In this document: positions 7,853 to 15,938 of the stretch, one piece after another
Numbering within the stretch: the first letter of the stretch is position 1
How the letters are laid out: the number at the start of each line of letters is the position of its first letter
Source: a virus
Length of the DNA stretch: 33,534 bases
Strand: one strand, 5' to 3'
IMG/VR virus record: IMGVR_UViG_3300009024_000043
Location: 1-33,534 of that record
Position numbers and translations under genes: made by a program
The notes under the pieces: model-generated
Seen by the model: only the letters and a program-made list of their open reading frames with translations
What the model was told of the DNA's origin: nothing
Databases searched by the model: none

Positions 7853-7890
7853 AAAAAAATCCATTAAGTTCACTAAATGACCTAATGGAT
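7853..7890 (-). terminator. Intrinsic terminator after the KOW-like frame
   Basis: On the minus strand ATCCATTA pairs with TAATGGAT (8 bp) around a 16-base loop, followed directly by a run of seven T. It lies 24 bases after the stop at 7914 and just before the next promoter-like element, so it cleanly separates two units. Confidence 0.7.
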
Positions 7891-7913
7891 TTTAAAATTT
7901 AAAAATATATTTA

Positions 7914-8189
7914 TTATTTGGCTTTACCTAGAAAAGATTTCTTTTTAATCTTCTTTTTAAGTTTAGTATTAATTCTTTTCTTTTTAAGTTGTTTGATTTC
8001 TGATATATCGTCTGCTTTATATGACTTAGATATTCCATTTATCATTATTTGATACTCGTTGATAGCGGTGTTTATACCTATTATAGTTCCTATTTTTTCC
8101 TTAATAGAAACCCGCTGACCTATTTTATAGGAGCGGGTATTCTTATAATTTCCATCAAAGCTTTCGCGTATTAAGCTATTTCTTTTTTT
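7914..8189 (-). CDS. KOW-like basic domain, probably a -1 frameshift extension of the upstream gene
   Basis: This 91-codon open frame has no ATG, GTG or TTG before its core; its only ATG is near codon 49. It encodes YKIGQRVSIKEKIGTIIGIN, a KOW/SH3-like strand pattern, then a Lys-rich tail ending KKKSFLGKAK. It lies in the -1 frame relative to the 525-aa gene upstream, and the two frames overlap at a run of nine A residues. A -1 slip there would give a continuous protein ending ...DLKKKRNSLIRES and so on. Possible explanations are programmed frameshifting, a homopolymer sequencing error or mutation, or initiation at a rare codon. The frame is certainly protein-like. How it is expressed is unresolved. 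Confidence 0.65.
   Translation of the reverse strand, partial: KKRNSLIRESFDGNYKNTRSYKIGQRVSIKEKIGTIIGINTAINEYQIMINGISKSYKADDISEIKQLKKKRINTKLKKKIKKKSFLGKAK
8110..8138 (-). other. Strong 12-bp stem-loop inside the KOW-like frame
   Basis: On the minus strand ACCCGCT pairs with AGCGGGT and CCTAT with ATAGG, with a 3-base AAA loop and a 2-base TC bulge. It is unusually GC-rich for this genome and begins 44 bases after the nine-A run. Confidence 0.6.
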
Positions 8190-9748
8190 TTAAGATCTTT
8201 TTCTACAAATTCCTCTCTTAACGAGTTTATTTTAATTTCTAATTGTTCTTTAATATCTTCTAGTTGGCTGAAAAACTTGGAGTCTATATCTCCTGATTCT
8301 AAGTTTGTATTTATTTTAGTTACTTCATTTTCTAACTTAGTGATATTTGTTTCTATTTCAGACTTTCTTGAATCTAGAGCGGCAATAGATGCAGTTTGTT
8401 CATCAATCTTAACTTGAAAAATAGAGCTAATATCATAATTAAAGTTTTCTAAAATATAATTATGTAATTTGTATTCGTTTATATCATTCTTCCAAACTCT
8501 TTCTACTTGATTCAACATTTCACAGATATGATAATCTCCTTCTAATTCTATTACCATTACTTTTTTTCCGGTATGGTCATTTGTTAAAGTTTTCGCAAAT
8601 TCTAAATTAAAAATACTAGATGTTTCATTTAAAACTTTACTAACGTCTGTTTTAACAGTGTTGCTTTCTAAAGTAAGTATTTCACTAAAATTAAATTTAG
8701 AAGGCTCTTTAATTAAACTTTCATTTATGTATATATCTAATTTTCCAAATTCATCTGATCTAAACTCTAATACTAGATTCCTAAGGGATGTTGATTTAAT
8801 ACCATGTTGAGATTTAACAAATCCTAATTTATAAAAAGATTCACATAGCGTGTAATACGAGTTATATTTTTCTTTAACATAATTAGAATCCATTTCATAC
8901 AATTTGGAAGATTCAGATTCAGATAATAAAGATCCTTTATTCAAGTCCTTAGTACTAATTGCTATAAACTTGTTATCTATAAAACTTAATACTGTATTCT
9001 TACCGGTTTTTAAAGTAGGAGTGATTGTATTATCAATAGTACATGTAGCTCCGCCTTGTCCTAAAGTAAAAGAAGAAGAATTTCTAGACTCAACTACTGA
9101 TAATCTAGTATAAAGATTCTTAAGAATAGGCAATTCTCCATTTAATCTATGTTTAATAGCCTCGCTTGAATAAGATTCTGAAATTAACATTTTACTAAGG
9201 CCTTCTATATCTTTTTCATAGCCTTTAGCGCTTTTCATTGAATTTATAGAATCTAATACCATTAATTTTTCAGTATTATTATTGATGTAGTTTAATATCC
9301 TATCAACTGACTCTTTAACTACACTGTCGTAATTAAATTCTTTAAATGAATCTACAAATTTTCCATATAACACAAATTCAGGATTATTACGTAATGATTC
9401 TTCTAAAACTATTACTCTTTGGAGAACTACTGGATTAGAATAAGAATTGCTTTCTTTGATGTTATTTAATTCAGATAAAAGATTAGCTTCTTTATTCATC
9501 TCGTCTATTAAATTACTATCTGAATATTCAAATTTTTCAAACTGTTCTAGTATATTTATTATAGTTTCATTTTGTAAATGGTTGTTTAGTTCAACCAATC
9601 CACTTTTTAGTGAGTTATATGTCGAAGATACACCAGTATTTGCTTTCAAAGCATTTTTAGTGGATTCAGTTAGTATTTTTACTAATGAATTATTAGAAAC
9701 GTCACTATTAGATAACGTGTCAAGTGTTTTATTTATAAAAGTCTTCAT
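8171..9748 (-). CDS. Late structural-type protein, 525 aa, with C-terminal coiled coil
   Basis: I do not recognise a family. The N-terminal two thirds are mixed helix and strand, with a central part (about 225-345) that looks beta-rich. Residues 447-520 form a clear heptad-like coiled coil (IAALDSRKSEIETNITKLEN and onward). The gene is led by a textbook late-promoter-like element, followed by the KOW-like frame and a terminator, so it forms its own transcription unit. The coding end is DLKKKEIA, with KKK encoded by nine A residues. If the ribosome slips -1 there, about 90 basic residues replace the last few. N-terminal MKTFINKTL begins like the capsid-targeted proteins but lacks the expected Glu; an I-L-T-E-S site at 25-29 is possible. 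Confidence 0.8.
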   Translation of the reverse strand: MKTFINKTLDTLSNSDVSNNSLVKILTESTKNALKANTGVSSTYNSLKSGLVELNNHLQNETIINILEQFEKFEYSDSNLIDEMNKEANLLSELNNIKESNSYSNPVVLQRVIVLEESLRNNPEFVLYGKFVDSFKEFNYDSVVKESVDRILNYINNNTEKLMVLDSINSMKSAKGYEKDIEGLSKMLISESYSSEAIKHRLNGELPILKNLYTRLSVVESRNSSSFTLGQGGATCTIDNTITPTLKTGKNTVLSFIDNKFIAISTKDLNKGSLLSESESSKLYEMDSNYVKEKYNSYYTLCESFYKLGFVKSQHGIKSTSLRNLVLEFRSDEFGKLDIYINESLIKEPSKFNFSEILTLESNTVKTDVSKVLNETSSIFNLEFAKTLTNDHTGKKVMVIELEGDYHICEMLNQVERVWKNDINEYKLHNYILENFNYDISSIFQVKIDEQTASIAALDSRKSEIETNITKLENEVTKINTNLESGDIDSKFFSQLEDIKEQLEIKINSLREEFVEKDLKKKEIA

Positions 9749-9770
9749 CTATTAGATAATTATTTTTTTT

Positions 9771-9779
9771 TATTTATCT
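9771..9779 (-). promoter_or_regulatory. Late-promoter-like element, AGATAAATA
   Basis: Exact consensus followed by a run of A residues; its first base lies 31 bases before the start at 9748. It would drive the 525-aa gene and the KOW-like frame. Confidence 0.6.
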
Positions 9780-9818
9780 TAAAATATGTATTTAAATTCT
9801 ACAATTTTAGAGTATTAG

Positions 9819-11810
9819 TTAGCTATTATTTCTATTTGTTGTTATTTTAGTGGAGTCTTTCACACCAAACGTATTAACAGTAGATACGGATTTAGATTCT
9901 TTTCTATTTACATATCCTGGTATTCTAGCTTTTTTAGATACAAGGCGAGGTCTTTTTCTAGCTTGCTTTTCAGCTAGCCCTTTATATTTGTCTACTATTT
10001 CATTTATTTTAGAAGTAGTTTTATTCTGAGCTTCAGCCTCCGCTTTAGCCTCAGCAATAGCTGCATCTACATCAGATTGTTCAGATGTCTTCCTCCATTC
10101 TCCATTGTACATCAGTGTTTCTGTTCCGTCTTTAGCAACCGATGTTATATAAAAACTTTTATCAGTTGATTGTAATATACTTTCGCTACTTTCAGTGGGT
10201 ATATTAAACACAATTTCACCAGATGATAAATTTTCTTTAGACTGATCGTTTAAGTTGTCTATTTTTATTTTTCCGCTAGACGTTTGAAAAACAGCTCGAT
10301 AAATGGCATCGCCTATATTTAAATCCAATGCCGTTGTTTTATTTTTAACTTCAGTGTAAAATTTAAACTTTAAATAATTATCGAATGGAGATATTACAAA
10401 TTTTAATTTGCCATCTTTAAATACAACCTCATCTTGATCGTTATTTTCTTTGACAATTGAGCTTTTCTTTGAGACTGATATGTTTGACTTAGTAAAAAAG
10501 ATTGGAACATATTGAGTTGAACTAGACATGGTAGATGATGTAACTATACTACCTATAGACTTAGTTACGTTTTGAGCAGGGTCTATGAATAATTCAGTTG
10601 CTTCAAAATTATTTTTATATATTTTATTTATTATATTTTGAGATTGAGGCTTATCTTCCAATTCTAACTTTAGAAGTGTTTTTCCATATTTCTTAGGTGA
10701 AGTTACTATCAAAGAACCTTCTCTAATAACTTGATCTCCATTTAATCTATTAATAAGTCTAACAATATAATCAATTGACATTGTTATTGCAGTATTCGCA
10801 TTTTTTAAGACCGGCCTAAACAAATTAGGTTCATCATAATCTTTATCTTGAAAAAAGGCTAATCTTGAGCTTTCAACAAAGGAAGATCCTATTTGTTCAA
10901 AAATAGTTAGTTCATGTGCTATGATATAGTCATTCAATGGGTTCCTTCTATTTAATATAGATATTAATTCTTCTGGAAAACCTCCATTGTATGTTAAAAA
11001 GAATTCAATAAAGTCACCTTGACTAGATTCTTGTACATATGCTCCTACTGAATCAAACTCATTACTTTGAGATACAACCGCTTCGTAATGTTCTGTAATT
11101 TCAAAAGTATCATATTCTACGCCAACTGGTGTATCTAATTTATCTTGAGTTCCACATTCATCTAAAGATACTATAATAGGATTATTTGTTATAAAACCTG
11201 TATATGAACCATTGTTAGGAGTAATATCTGCTGCAAAAGTAGAAGCTGGAGTAGGAGAAGTGTCAAATTCTTCATTTATATTTTTTATAGAAGGAACATA
11301 TACGTCTATGTATCTATCGTACATGGCATTGGTTATGTACAATGGTTTCGGATTAAATGAAAGTATAGTTGATTCAGTATCTTTACTAAAAAGAATGTTT
11401 GCGAATATATTTGTTTTTTGATCATTTTCTATATTTCTTACACTAAGAACAAGTGCTCTAAAACTATCAAAATCAAACCCAGAAATAAAATGAAATCTTA
11501 CTTTGTCTAAAGTTACATTATTTCCTGATATAGTGGTTTCAGTTATTTTATCATCGTAGTCTATATAATTAGGAACCTTTTCACTATCTAAGTATACATA
11601 CCTGTTTCCATCTATTGAAGTAACGGTTATATCTTGTATATTCCTAGTTTCACTAAACGAACCATCGTTGTTGAATATCTGATGAGCATCTATATGATCG
11701 TTTTGTAACAATTTAAAATCATCATTTGTATAGTCTAAAGATCCTAGGTCTTCTAGCATATACTCAACTATGCAATAATTGGTTAAGTTTACAAATCTAC
11801 TTTCTCTCAT
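9819..11810 (-). CDS. Probable virion (tail or baseplate) protein, 663 aa
   Basis: No family recognised. The protein is strand-rich over residues 1-570, with repeated short beta segments and few cysteines, as expected of a baseplate or tail component. Residues about 580-620 form an Ala/Glu-rich helix (DVDAAIAEAKAEAEAQNK). The last 45 residues are basic and Ser/Thr/Asn-rich. It is the last gene of the unit starting at 14614, 17 bases after the membrane-anchored 279-aa gene. Its position in the same cluster as the gp26-like hub gene is the main argument for a tail or baseplate role, so the exact part it builds is unknown. Confidence 0.75.
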   Translation of the reverse strand: MRESRFVNLTNYCIVEYMLEDLGSLDYTNDDFKLLQNDHIDAHQIFNNDGSFSETRNIQDITVTSIDGNRYVYLDSEKVPNYIDYDDKITETTISGNNVTLDKVRFHFISGFDFDSFRALVLSVRNIENDQKTNIFANILFSKDTESTILSFNPKPLYITNAMYDRYIDVYVPSIKNINEEFDTSPTPASTFAADITPNNGSYTGFITNNPIIVSLDECGTQDKLDTPVGVEYDTFEITEHYEAVVSQSNEFDSVGAYVQESSQGDFIEFFLTYNGGFPEELISILNRRNPLNDYIIAHELTIFEQIGSSFVESSRLAFFQDKDYDEPNLFRPVLKNANTAITMSIDYIVRLINRLNGDQVIREGSLIVTSPKKYGKTLLKLELEDKPQSQNIINKIYKNNFEATELFIDPAQNVTKSIGSIVTSSTMSSSTQYVPIFFTKSNISVSKKSSIVKENNDQDEVVFKDGKLKFVISPFDNYLKFKFYTEVKNKTTALDLNIGDAIYRAVFQTSSGKIKIDNLNDQSKENLSSGEIVFNIPTESSESILQSTDKSFYITSVAKDGTETLMYNGEWRKTSEQSDVDAAIAEAKAEAEAQNKTTSKINEIVDKYKGLAEKQARKRPRLVSKKARIPGYVNRKESKSVSTVNTFGVKDSTKITTNRNNS

Positions 11811-11827
11811 TTAATGTTTAATGTTTT

Positions 11828-12667
11828 TTACCATTGCAAAAATTTAGGAGAATAATTTAAGCCCAATCCGAAGTATGGTGAAGTAGATATATTATTACCA
11901 CTTACACTTATGCCATACCCAACTTGAAAGCCTAGACTCCAATTTTTTCTAAGTTCTCTTAATGCTTTTTTATTCTTAGGATTATCCAATATGCTAGCTC
12001 CTTCTATTTGAGTAAAACTAACTCCTGGGTAATCTGTATCTACTAGTATATTTATCTTTTTAGTTTCTCTATCTTTAACTAGTGCTAAATCTAAATTCAT
12101 AGCTAATTCTAAAGAAAAATTACCCATACCTGGAATAACTTTAGGAATAGTATCAGTGGTGTCTACTGTAAATGGAATAATACCTGATAATATTCTGTAA
12201 TTATTTTTACTATGATTCAAACTATCTAAAAAGGATAATTTATTTCCAGAACTATCAGCTATTACTAATACAGGTACTTGTGTTAAAATTTCTTTAACTA
12301 CATATTCTGTTTTAATAATTACCTTTGGCAGTTTATTTTTTTCAATTGTTAATTTTCCTAGTAAACTATTATATTCTGTCTTAAGTTCACTTATTGTCAA
12401 TTCATAACCCTGTTTTTCAGACCTCATTGTTTTATTATCTAAGGCATAAGTTTTTATAGAATCATTAGACGCTTCATAATTGTTCTTTACCCTGACAACT
12501 TGCTCTTTAACTTTCTTTGTTTCTATTTTTGCCTCGCTGGTTTTACCACATTGTCTAAATAATAATAGTATTAATATAACTATTGACCCCAACAACAACA
12601 TTCTTGTATTTTTAGGATCGGTTATGAATTTTATTACACTACCTAATATGTTCATTATATTTATCAT
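11828..12667 (-). CDS. Membrane-anchored coiled-coil protein, DUF6808-like
   Basis: A 279-aa protein with one N-terminal membrane segment (about 23-38) followed at once by Cys40, then a coiled coil (about 45-120), a middle segment (about 120-230) and a C-terminal strand-rich end (GFQVGYGISVSG...YFGLGLNYSP) resembling an outer-membrane beta signature. This arrangement recalls DUF6808-type proteins of Bacteroidota phages, though I cannot verify the match. Anchoring in the inner membrane with a long periplasmic part ending in an outer-membrane-like tail would suit a spanin-like lysis role. Its start overlaps the previous gene's stop by 4 bases (ATGA). Confidence 0.72.
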   Translation of the reverse strand: MINIMNILGSVIKFITDPKNTRMLLLGSIVILILLLFRQCGKTSEAKIETKKVKEQVVRVKNNYEASNDSIKTYALDNKTMRSEKQGYELTISELKTEYNSLLGKLTIEKNKLPKVIIKTEYVVKEILTQVPVLVIADSSGNKLSFLDSLNHSKNNYRILSGIIPFTVDTTDTIPKVIPGMGNFSLELAMNLDLALVKDRETKKINILVDTDYPGVSFTQIEGASILDNPKNKKALRELRKNWSLGFQVGYGISVSGNNISTSPYFGLGLNYSPKFLQW

Positions 12668-12879
12668 ATATAATCTGTTATATTTAGTTTTTCTCCAGTT
12701 TCTTGCTCTATATTATTTATTATTTGTTTTTCTCTTTCTCGAATTGAATCTAATTTATTTTTCAAATCATTATGTATAGACATCTGTTGGACTATTTGTT
12801 TTTCAAGAACATTTAAACCATGATGAACTTCTGAGTATTCTTTTAATAATGTGCTTAATTCTATTTTTAAATCTTTCAT
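12664..12879 (-). CDS. Small coiled-coil protein, 71 aa
   Basis: An almost entirely helical, charged protein with heptad-like leucine/isoleucine spacing (IELSTLLKEYSEVHHGLNVL and onward). It has no membrane segment. It lies 1 base after the 577-aa gene's stop and overlaps the next gene by ATGA, so the three are translationally coupled. It could pair with the coiled coil of the membrane protein encoded next. Function unknown. Confidence 0.72.
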   Translation of the reverse strand: MKDLKIELSTLLKEYSEVHHGLNVLEKQIVQQMSIHNDLKNKLDSIREREKQIINNIEQETGEKLNITDYI

Positions 12880-12880
12880 T

Positions 12881-14614
12881 TTAATTTTTAATTTTAACCT
12901 CTAAGGGTCCCATTAGTAATATTTCAATGTTTTTAAGTCTTTTTTCTAATGCAGCAGTATCGTTATTTACACTTACGCTGCCTTGTTTTTCATTTTTAGA
13001 ACCGCTTTGTGAAACAGGAGATTCGCTTGAACTAGAAGAAGAAATATCGCCTGAATAAGAAGATTCTGGCATATTGTTTTCTTGAGAAGTAGTTGTTGCT
13101 TCCATAGTAGAAGAAAAATCATCTGATATGTTTTTTCCAACAGAATCTATATCCTTTTTTGTTATAGGATCAGGTTTTATTAAAGAAGATTTTTCAAAAG
13201 AACTAAAGTTAGAACTAGTCTGTAAGTCATTAGTCACATTTTTAACTTTATCTAAGCCTTTAGACAGGCCTGAGGGTACACCAGGTATATCATTTATTTG
13301 ACTTATATTAGTTACATTAAGATCAGTACTAACGTCCCCTAGAGCATCTCCAAGTTGTGTATTGGCTTGATTACTAATATCTCCAGTATTATTGACATTA
13401 TTTATAGTAGATTCTTGCGAACTGTTTGTTAAAGTGTTAAGTTCATCTGTACTTAAACCCGTCATGCTACTTAAAAAGCTTGTTATAAAACTATCACCTT
13501 GGCTTTTTTTACCACCGCTATTGGCAACACCTTTAGAACCAGCTACCTGGTTATTTATAGAATTGTTGTTTTCAGTAGATGTATTATCGTTAACACTTTC
13601 ACTCGTGTTAGTTATATTATTTACTACACTAGCTGATTGGTTATCTTGAATATCATTTTCACTAGAAGACTCTTCATCTAAAATATCCTGATTAGATTCA
13701 ATAGAAATAGTGTCTTCGGTAACATTAGGTTTTTCTATTTCATCTTTACTTTCGCTAACTGTGTTTACAGTTGATGTTGCTGTTGTTTCTTCTTCCGGTT
13801 CAGCCGGTTCTTCTTCAACTTCTTTATTTATTGAAAGAGAAGCTAACGGATCTTTTTCTGGAATTTCTAAAGCATTTGATGTTTCTACTTCTATTTCAGA
13901 AAAGTCTTCATCCTGTTCGATGGGCTCAGCTAACTCAGAAGATTCTTCTTCTTGGGTTTTATCCTCAGTTTCTTTATTTATGGGAGAAGTTTCTTCTGAA
14001 TCATCGCTTTCAGATGATTCGGCATCTTCTGAAACCTTGCCGTCTACCATCTCTTTTAAAACCGCAAACGTAATGGGATTAGTTTTAAGCCCGCTAGGCC
14101 CATCTACTTCAACAGCGGCATACTCTATTAACTCATCATATGTGTCCTGATCTTCAAAAGCTTTTATAGCACCTGCACCTAAGCTAGATGCTTTAGAAAG
14201 TCTACTCATTAGTGCCATATAAAGTTCACCTAAATACTCTTCAGGATCTCTAACATATAAATCAGCTTCTGCATATTCTAAATATTCCTCTGCTACTTTT
14301 AACCTGCTAGGTGCCCTATCTATCTTATTAAATGCTTTAAGTTGCTTTGAATCATCTACAGATTCAAGCATACTAGAATAAGTCATTATATCAGCTTGAG
14401 AAAAGATTGGACCTTCGCCATTTTCTGGAAAAAGTCTTTCGAAGTCTTCTAGAAAACCAAGAGTTTTGAGCTCTTCTAAAAGAGGAGGTCTCAGCGCATT
14501 AAATGATTCAAGTTGGCCCTGTCTTTTTTCAAGGTTTTTAGCTGCTTTATCCAGTGATAATTGCGCCTTTTCCTTGTATAAAGAGATAAATGAGTTTAAA
14601 TATTCGGAAGCCAT
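12881..14614 (-). CDS. Large mostly disordered acidic protein, 577 aa
   Basis: Residues 1-190 form a helical domain (starting ASEYLNSFISLYKEKAQLSL). The rest is low-complexity: about 193-320 is rich in Glu, Asp and Ser, about 320-560 in Ser, Asn, Thr and Gln. A short helix closes the protein (about 555-577, ALEKRLKNIEILLMGPLEVK). This looks like two folded ends joined by a long flexible tether, with no enzymatic motif. It leads the unit carrying the coiled-coil, membrane and 663-aa genes, directly after the baseplate hub pair. A tail or assembly-scaffold role is possible, but I cannot assign one. Confidence 0.78.
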   Translation of the reverse strand: MASEYLNSFISLYKEKAQLSLDKAAKNLEKRQGQLESFNALRPPLLEELKTLGFLEDFERLFPENGEGPIFSQADIMTYSSMLESVDDSKQLKAFNKIDRAPSRLKVAEEYLEYAEADLYVRDPEEYLGELYMALMSRLSKASSLGAGAIKAFEDQDTYDELIEYAAVEVDGPSGLKTNPITFAVLKEMVDGKVSEDAESSESDDSEETSPINKETEDKTQEEESSELAEPIEQDEDFSEIEVETSNALEIPEKDPLASLSINKEVEEEPAEPEEETTATSTVNTVSESKDEIEKPNVTEDTISIESNQDILDEESSSENDIQDNQSASVVNNITNTSESVNDNTSTENNNSINNQVAGSKGVANSGGKKSQGDSFITSFLSSMTGLSTDELNTLTNSSQESTINNVNNTGDISNQANTQLGDALGDVSTDLNVTNISQINDIPGVPSGLSKGLDKVKNVTNDLQTSSNFSSFEKSSLIKPDPITKKDIDSVGKNISDDFSSTMEATTTSQENNMPESSYSGDISSSSSSESPVSQSGSKNEKQGSVSVNNDTAALEKRLKNIEILLMGPLEVKIKN

Positions 14615-14634
14615 TGCACTACGCGTGTTTTTAT

Positions 14635-14643
14635 TATTTATCT
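14635..14643 (-). promoter_or_regulatory. Late-promoter-like element, AGATAAATA
   Basis: Exact consensus overlapping the end of the 67-aa gene; its first base lies 29 bases before the start at 14614. Placing a promoter over the stop codon of the upstream gene fits a compact phage genome. Confidence 0.55.
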
Positions 14644-14841
14644 ACCTTGTTTTAGATTATCGGGTATTCCAAGTTTAGTAGGTTTACTATTGTCAAAATG
14701 TATAGTATCAGTAGCTTTGGCATTTTCTTCGTTTTTCTTTATAATTTTTCTTTTTATAGAAGCGACTAGCATAGAATATTCTAAAAAGTCTAATTCATAA
14801 AGGGTATCAAAGCTTTGGTTAAGCTTCACCGCTAATTCCAT
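14638..14841 (-). CDS. Small helical protein next to the hub gene, 67 aa
   Basis: The frame is open back to 14952, but the upstream part would overlap the hub gene by about 100 bases and encodes an unlikely Phe/Leu-rich stretch. The ATG at 14841, 7 bases after the hub stop, gives MELAVKLNQSFDTLYELDFL, a neat acidic helix followed by KRKIIKK and a short polar tail. In T4 the gene after 26 is 51 (baseplate hub assembly). Position is the only link to gp51, since T4 gp51 is longer and I see no sequence match. Confidence 0.68.
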   Translation of the reverse strand: MELAVKLNQSFDTLYELDFLEYSMLVASIKRKIIKKNEENAKATDTIHFDNSKPTKLGIPDNLKQGR

Positions 14842-14848
14842 GTTTATA

Positions 14849-15850
14849 TCAAATAAGATCTCTAAGTCTAGTTGAAACAATGAAAATATCTTTTGCAGTG
14901 AAGCTTCCTCCCAAAAAAATTGAAGAAGCCATTTTAGTACTACATTTTTCACAAATTCCTAAGACTTTATTCTTTGAATTTTTTTCAAGCATTTCGCATG
15001 CTTTATGTAAAAAAATAAATTTATTTTCATGCCATCTAGAAGCTTGACTTCTTAAGTCTATAAGGTCGTTTGCTCCAAATTCTCTCCAATTAGGTACAAG
15101 GTACGGGGCTATTTTATTAAATGCTTTATCCTCACCTATACCTCTTCTTTTACAGAGAGCATTGTAATCATTCATTATTTTAGTAGTTCCAATAGTTGGA
15201 AGATATATTTTAAATGTTTCCATTAATTTTTCAGAAGCAATTACAAAACATTTTTCTTCTTGAGAGTACCATTCCATTAACTCTTCTGGAAAATCAAACC
15301 CTTTAAGGTTAGTGTCGCTTACTGGAACATGATTAACATGACCACACTTTTTATTTGAACATTTAATATTTGCTTTTAAAGTGTTTTCGTTATTTGGAAA
15401 AGTCAACCTGTGTATTTTAAATAATATTTGATATTTATCAATCTCTAATATGTCATTAGAGTTTAAATTTTTAATTACACCTTTTACGTTTAATCTACAA
15501 CAAGAGTCTGTTATAAATGCTATTTTATCGGAAACATCTATTGGATCATATTCATCTATAGTAGACCAATGACGTATTTCTTTTGTTTTGGCTGATTTTA
15601 TTAAAATTTCAATATTATCGTCGTATAATAAACCGTTAGAAGGTAGCGTATTAAGAGCCACTAATTTCCAACCAGATTCATTAGCCATTGTATCCACGGT
15701 TTTTGAAGTAGAAGCTTTTCCTAAACTAGTTTTCTTCTTAGGTTCTTCTGTTTGTTCTTCTGTTTGTTCTTCAGATTTATCATATTCTATTTCACTATTA
15801 GATTCAATGTGATTTAACGCATCTTTAAATGCTTCATCTTGATTGTTCAT
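14849..15850 (-). CDS. Baseplate hub protein, T4 gp26-like, with four-Cys zinc site
   Basis: A 333-aa protein. Residues 1-58 are acidic and disordered, with a repeat EEQTEEQTEEP. From residue 61, ALNTLPSNGLLYDDNIEILI and the following KEIRHW...YDPIDVSDKI...CCRLNVKG fit the pattern of the T4 gp26 family, in which a short LPS-x-G-x-Y motif precedes a strand-rich domain. Cys164, Cys169, Cys300 and Cys303 form a C-x4-C plus C-x2-C set, likely a zinc-ribbon. T4 gp26 is 208 aa, so the N-terminal extension and C-terminal part are additional. Two promoter-like elements lie upstream, and the 67-aa gene follows directly. Assignment is by motif memory, moderately sure. Confidence 0.72.
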   Translation of the reverse strand: MNNQDEAFKDALNHIESNSEIEYDKSEEQTEEQTEEPKKKTSLGKASTSKTVDTMANESGWKLVALNTLPSNGLLYDDNIEILIKSAKTKEIRHWSTIDEYDPIDVSDKIAFITDSCCRLNVKGVIKNLNSNDILEIDKYQILFKIHRLTFPNNENTLKANIKCSNKKCGHVNHVPVSDTNLKGFDFPEELMEWYSQEEKCFVIASEKLMETFKIYLPTIGTTKIMNDYNALCKRRGIGEDKAFNKIAPYLVPNWREFGANDLIDLRSQASRWHENKFIFLHKACEMLEKNSKNKVLGICEKCSTKMASSIFLGGSFTAKDIFIVSTRLRDLI

Positions 15851-15864
15851 ATTTAAGCGTTTTT

Positions 15865-15873
15865 TTATTATCT
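15865..15873 (-). promoter_or_regulatory. Late-promoter-like element variant, AGATAATAA
   Basis: A shortened version of the consensus followed by T-free A-rich sequence, with its first base 23 bases before the start at 15850. It shares the region with a GTATAATAT element on the same strand, so the hub gene may be transcribed in two phases. Confidence 0.4.
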
Positions 15874-15879
15874 ATAAAG

Positions 15880-15888
15880 ATATTATAC
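15880..15888 (-). promoter_or_regulatory. Host-type promoter element, GTATAATAT
   Basis: Same 9-mer as before the sigma-factor operon and the agt unit; its first base is 38 bases before the hub gene start. No clear -35 box. Confidence 0.35.
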
Positions 15889-15915
15889 AAAAATGATTAG
15901 GTAAAGTTTTTGCTA

Positions 15916-15924
15916 AGATATATA
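15916..15924 (+). promoter_or_regulatory. Late-promoter-like element, AGATATATA
   Basis: Divergent from the hub-gene promoter; its first base is 23 bases before the start at 15939. It gives the lone plus-strand gene its own late-type start. Confidence 0.5.
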
Positions 15925-15938
15925 AACATATACATTAC

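Noticed and set aside
13710-14150. Long plus-strand open frame (146 aa, Ser-rich)
   Set aside because: It is opposite the low-complexity acidic part of the 577-aa gene; Ser/Glu-rich codons produce open antisense frames.
14842-14952. Extended start of the 67-aa gene back to 14952
   Set aside because: It would overlap the hub gene by about 100 bases and adds an implausible Phe/Trp/Leu-rich stretch; the ATG at 14841 follows the hub stop by 7 bases.
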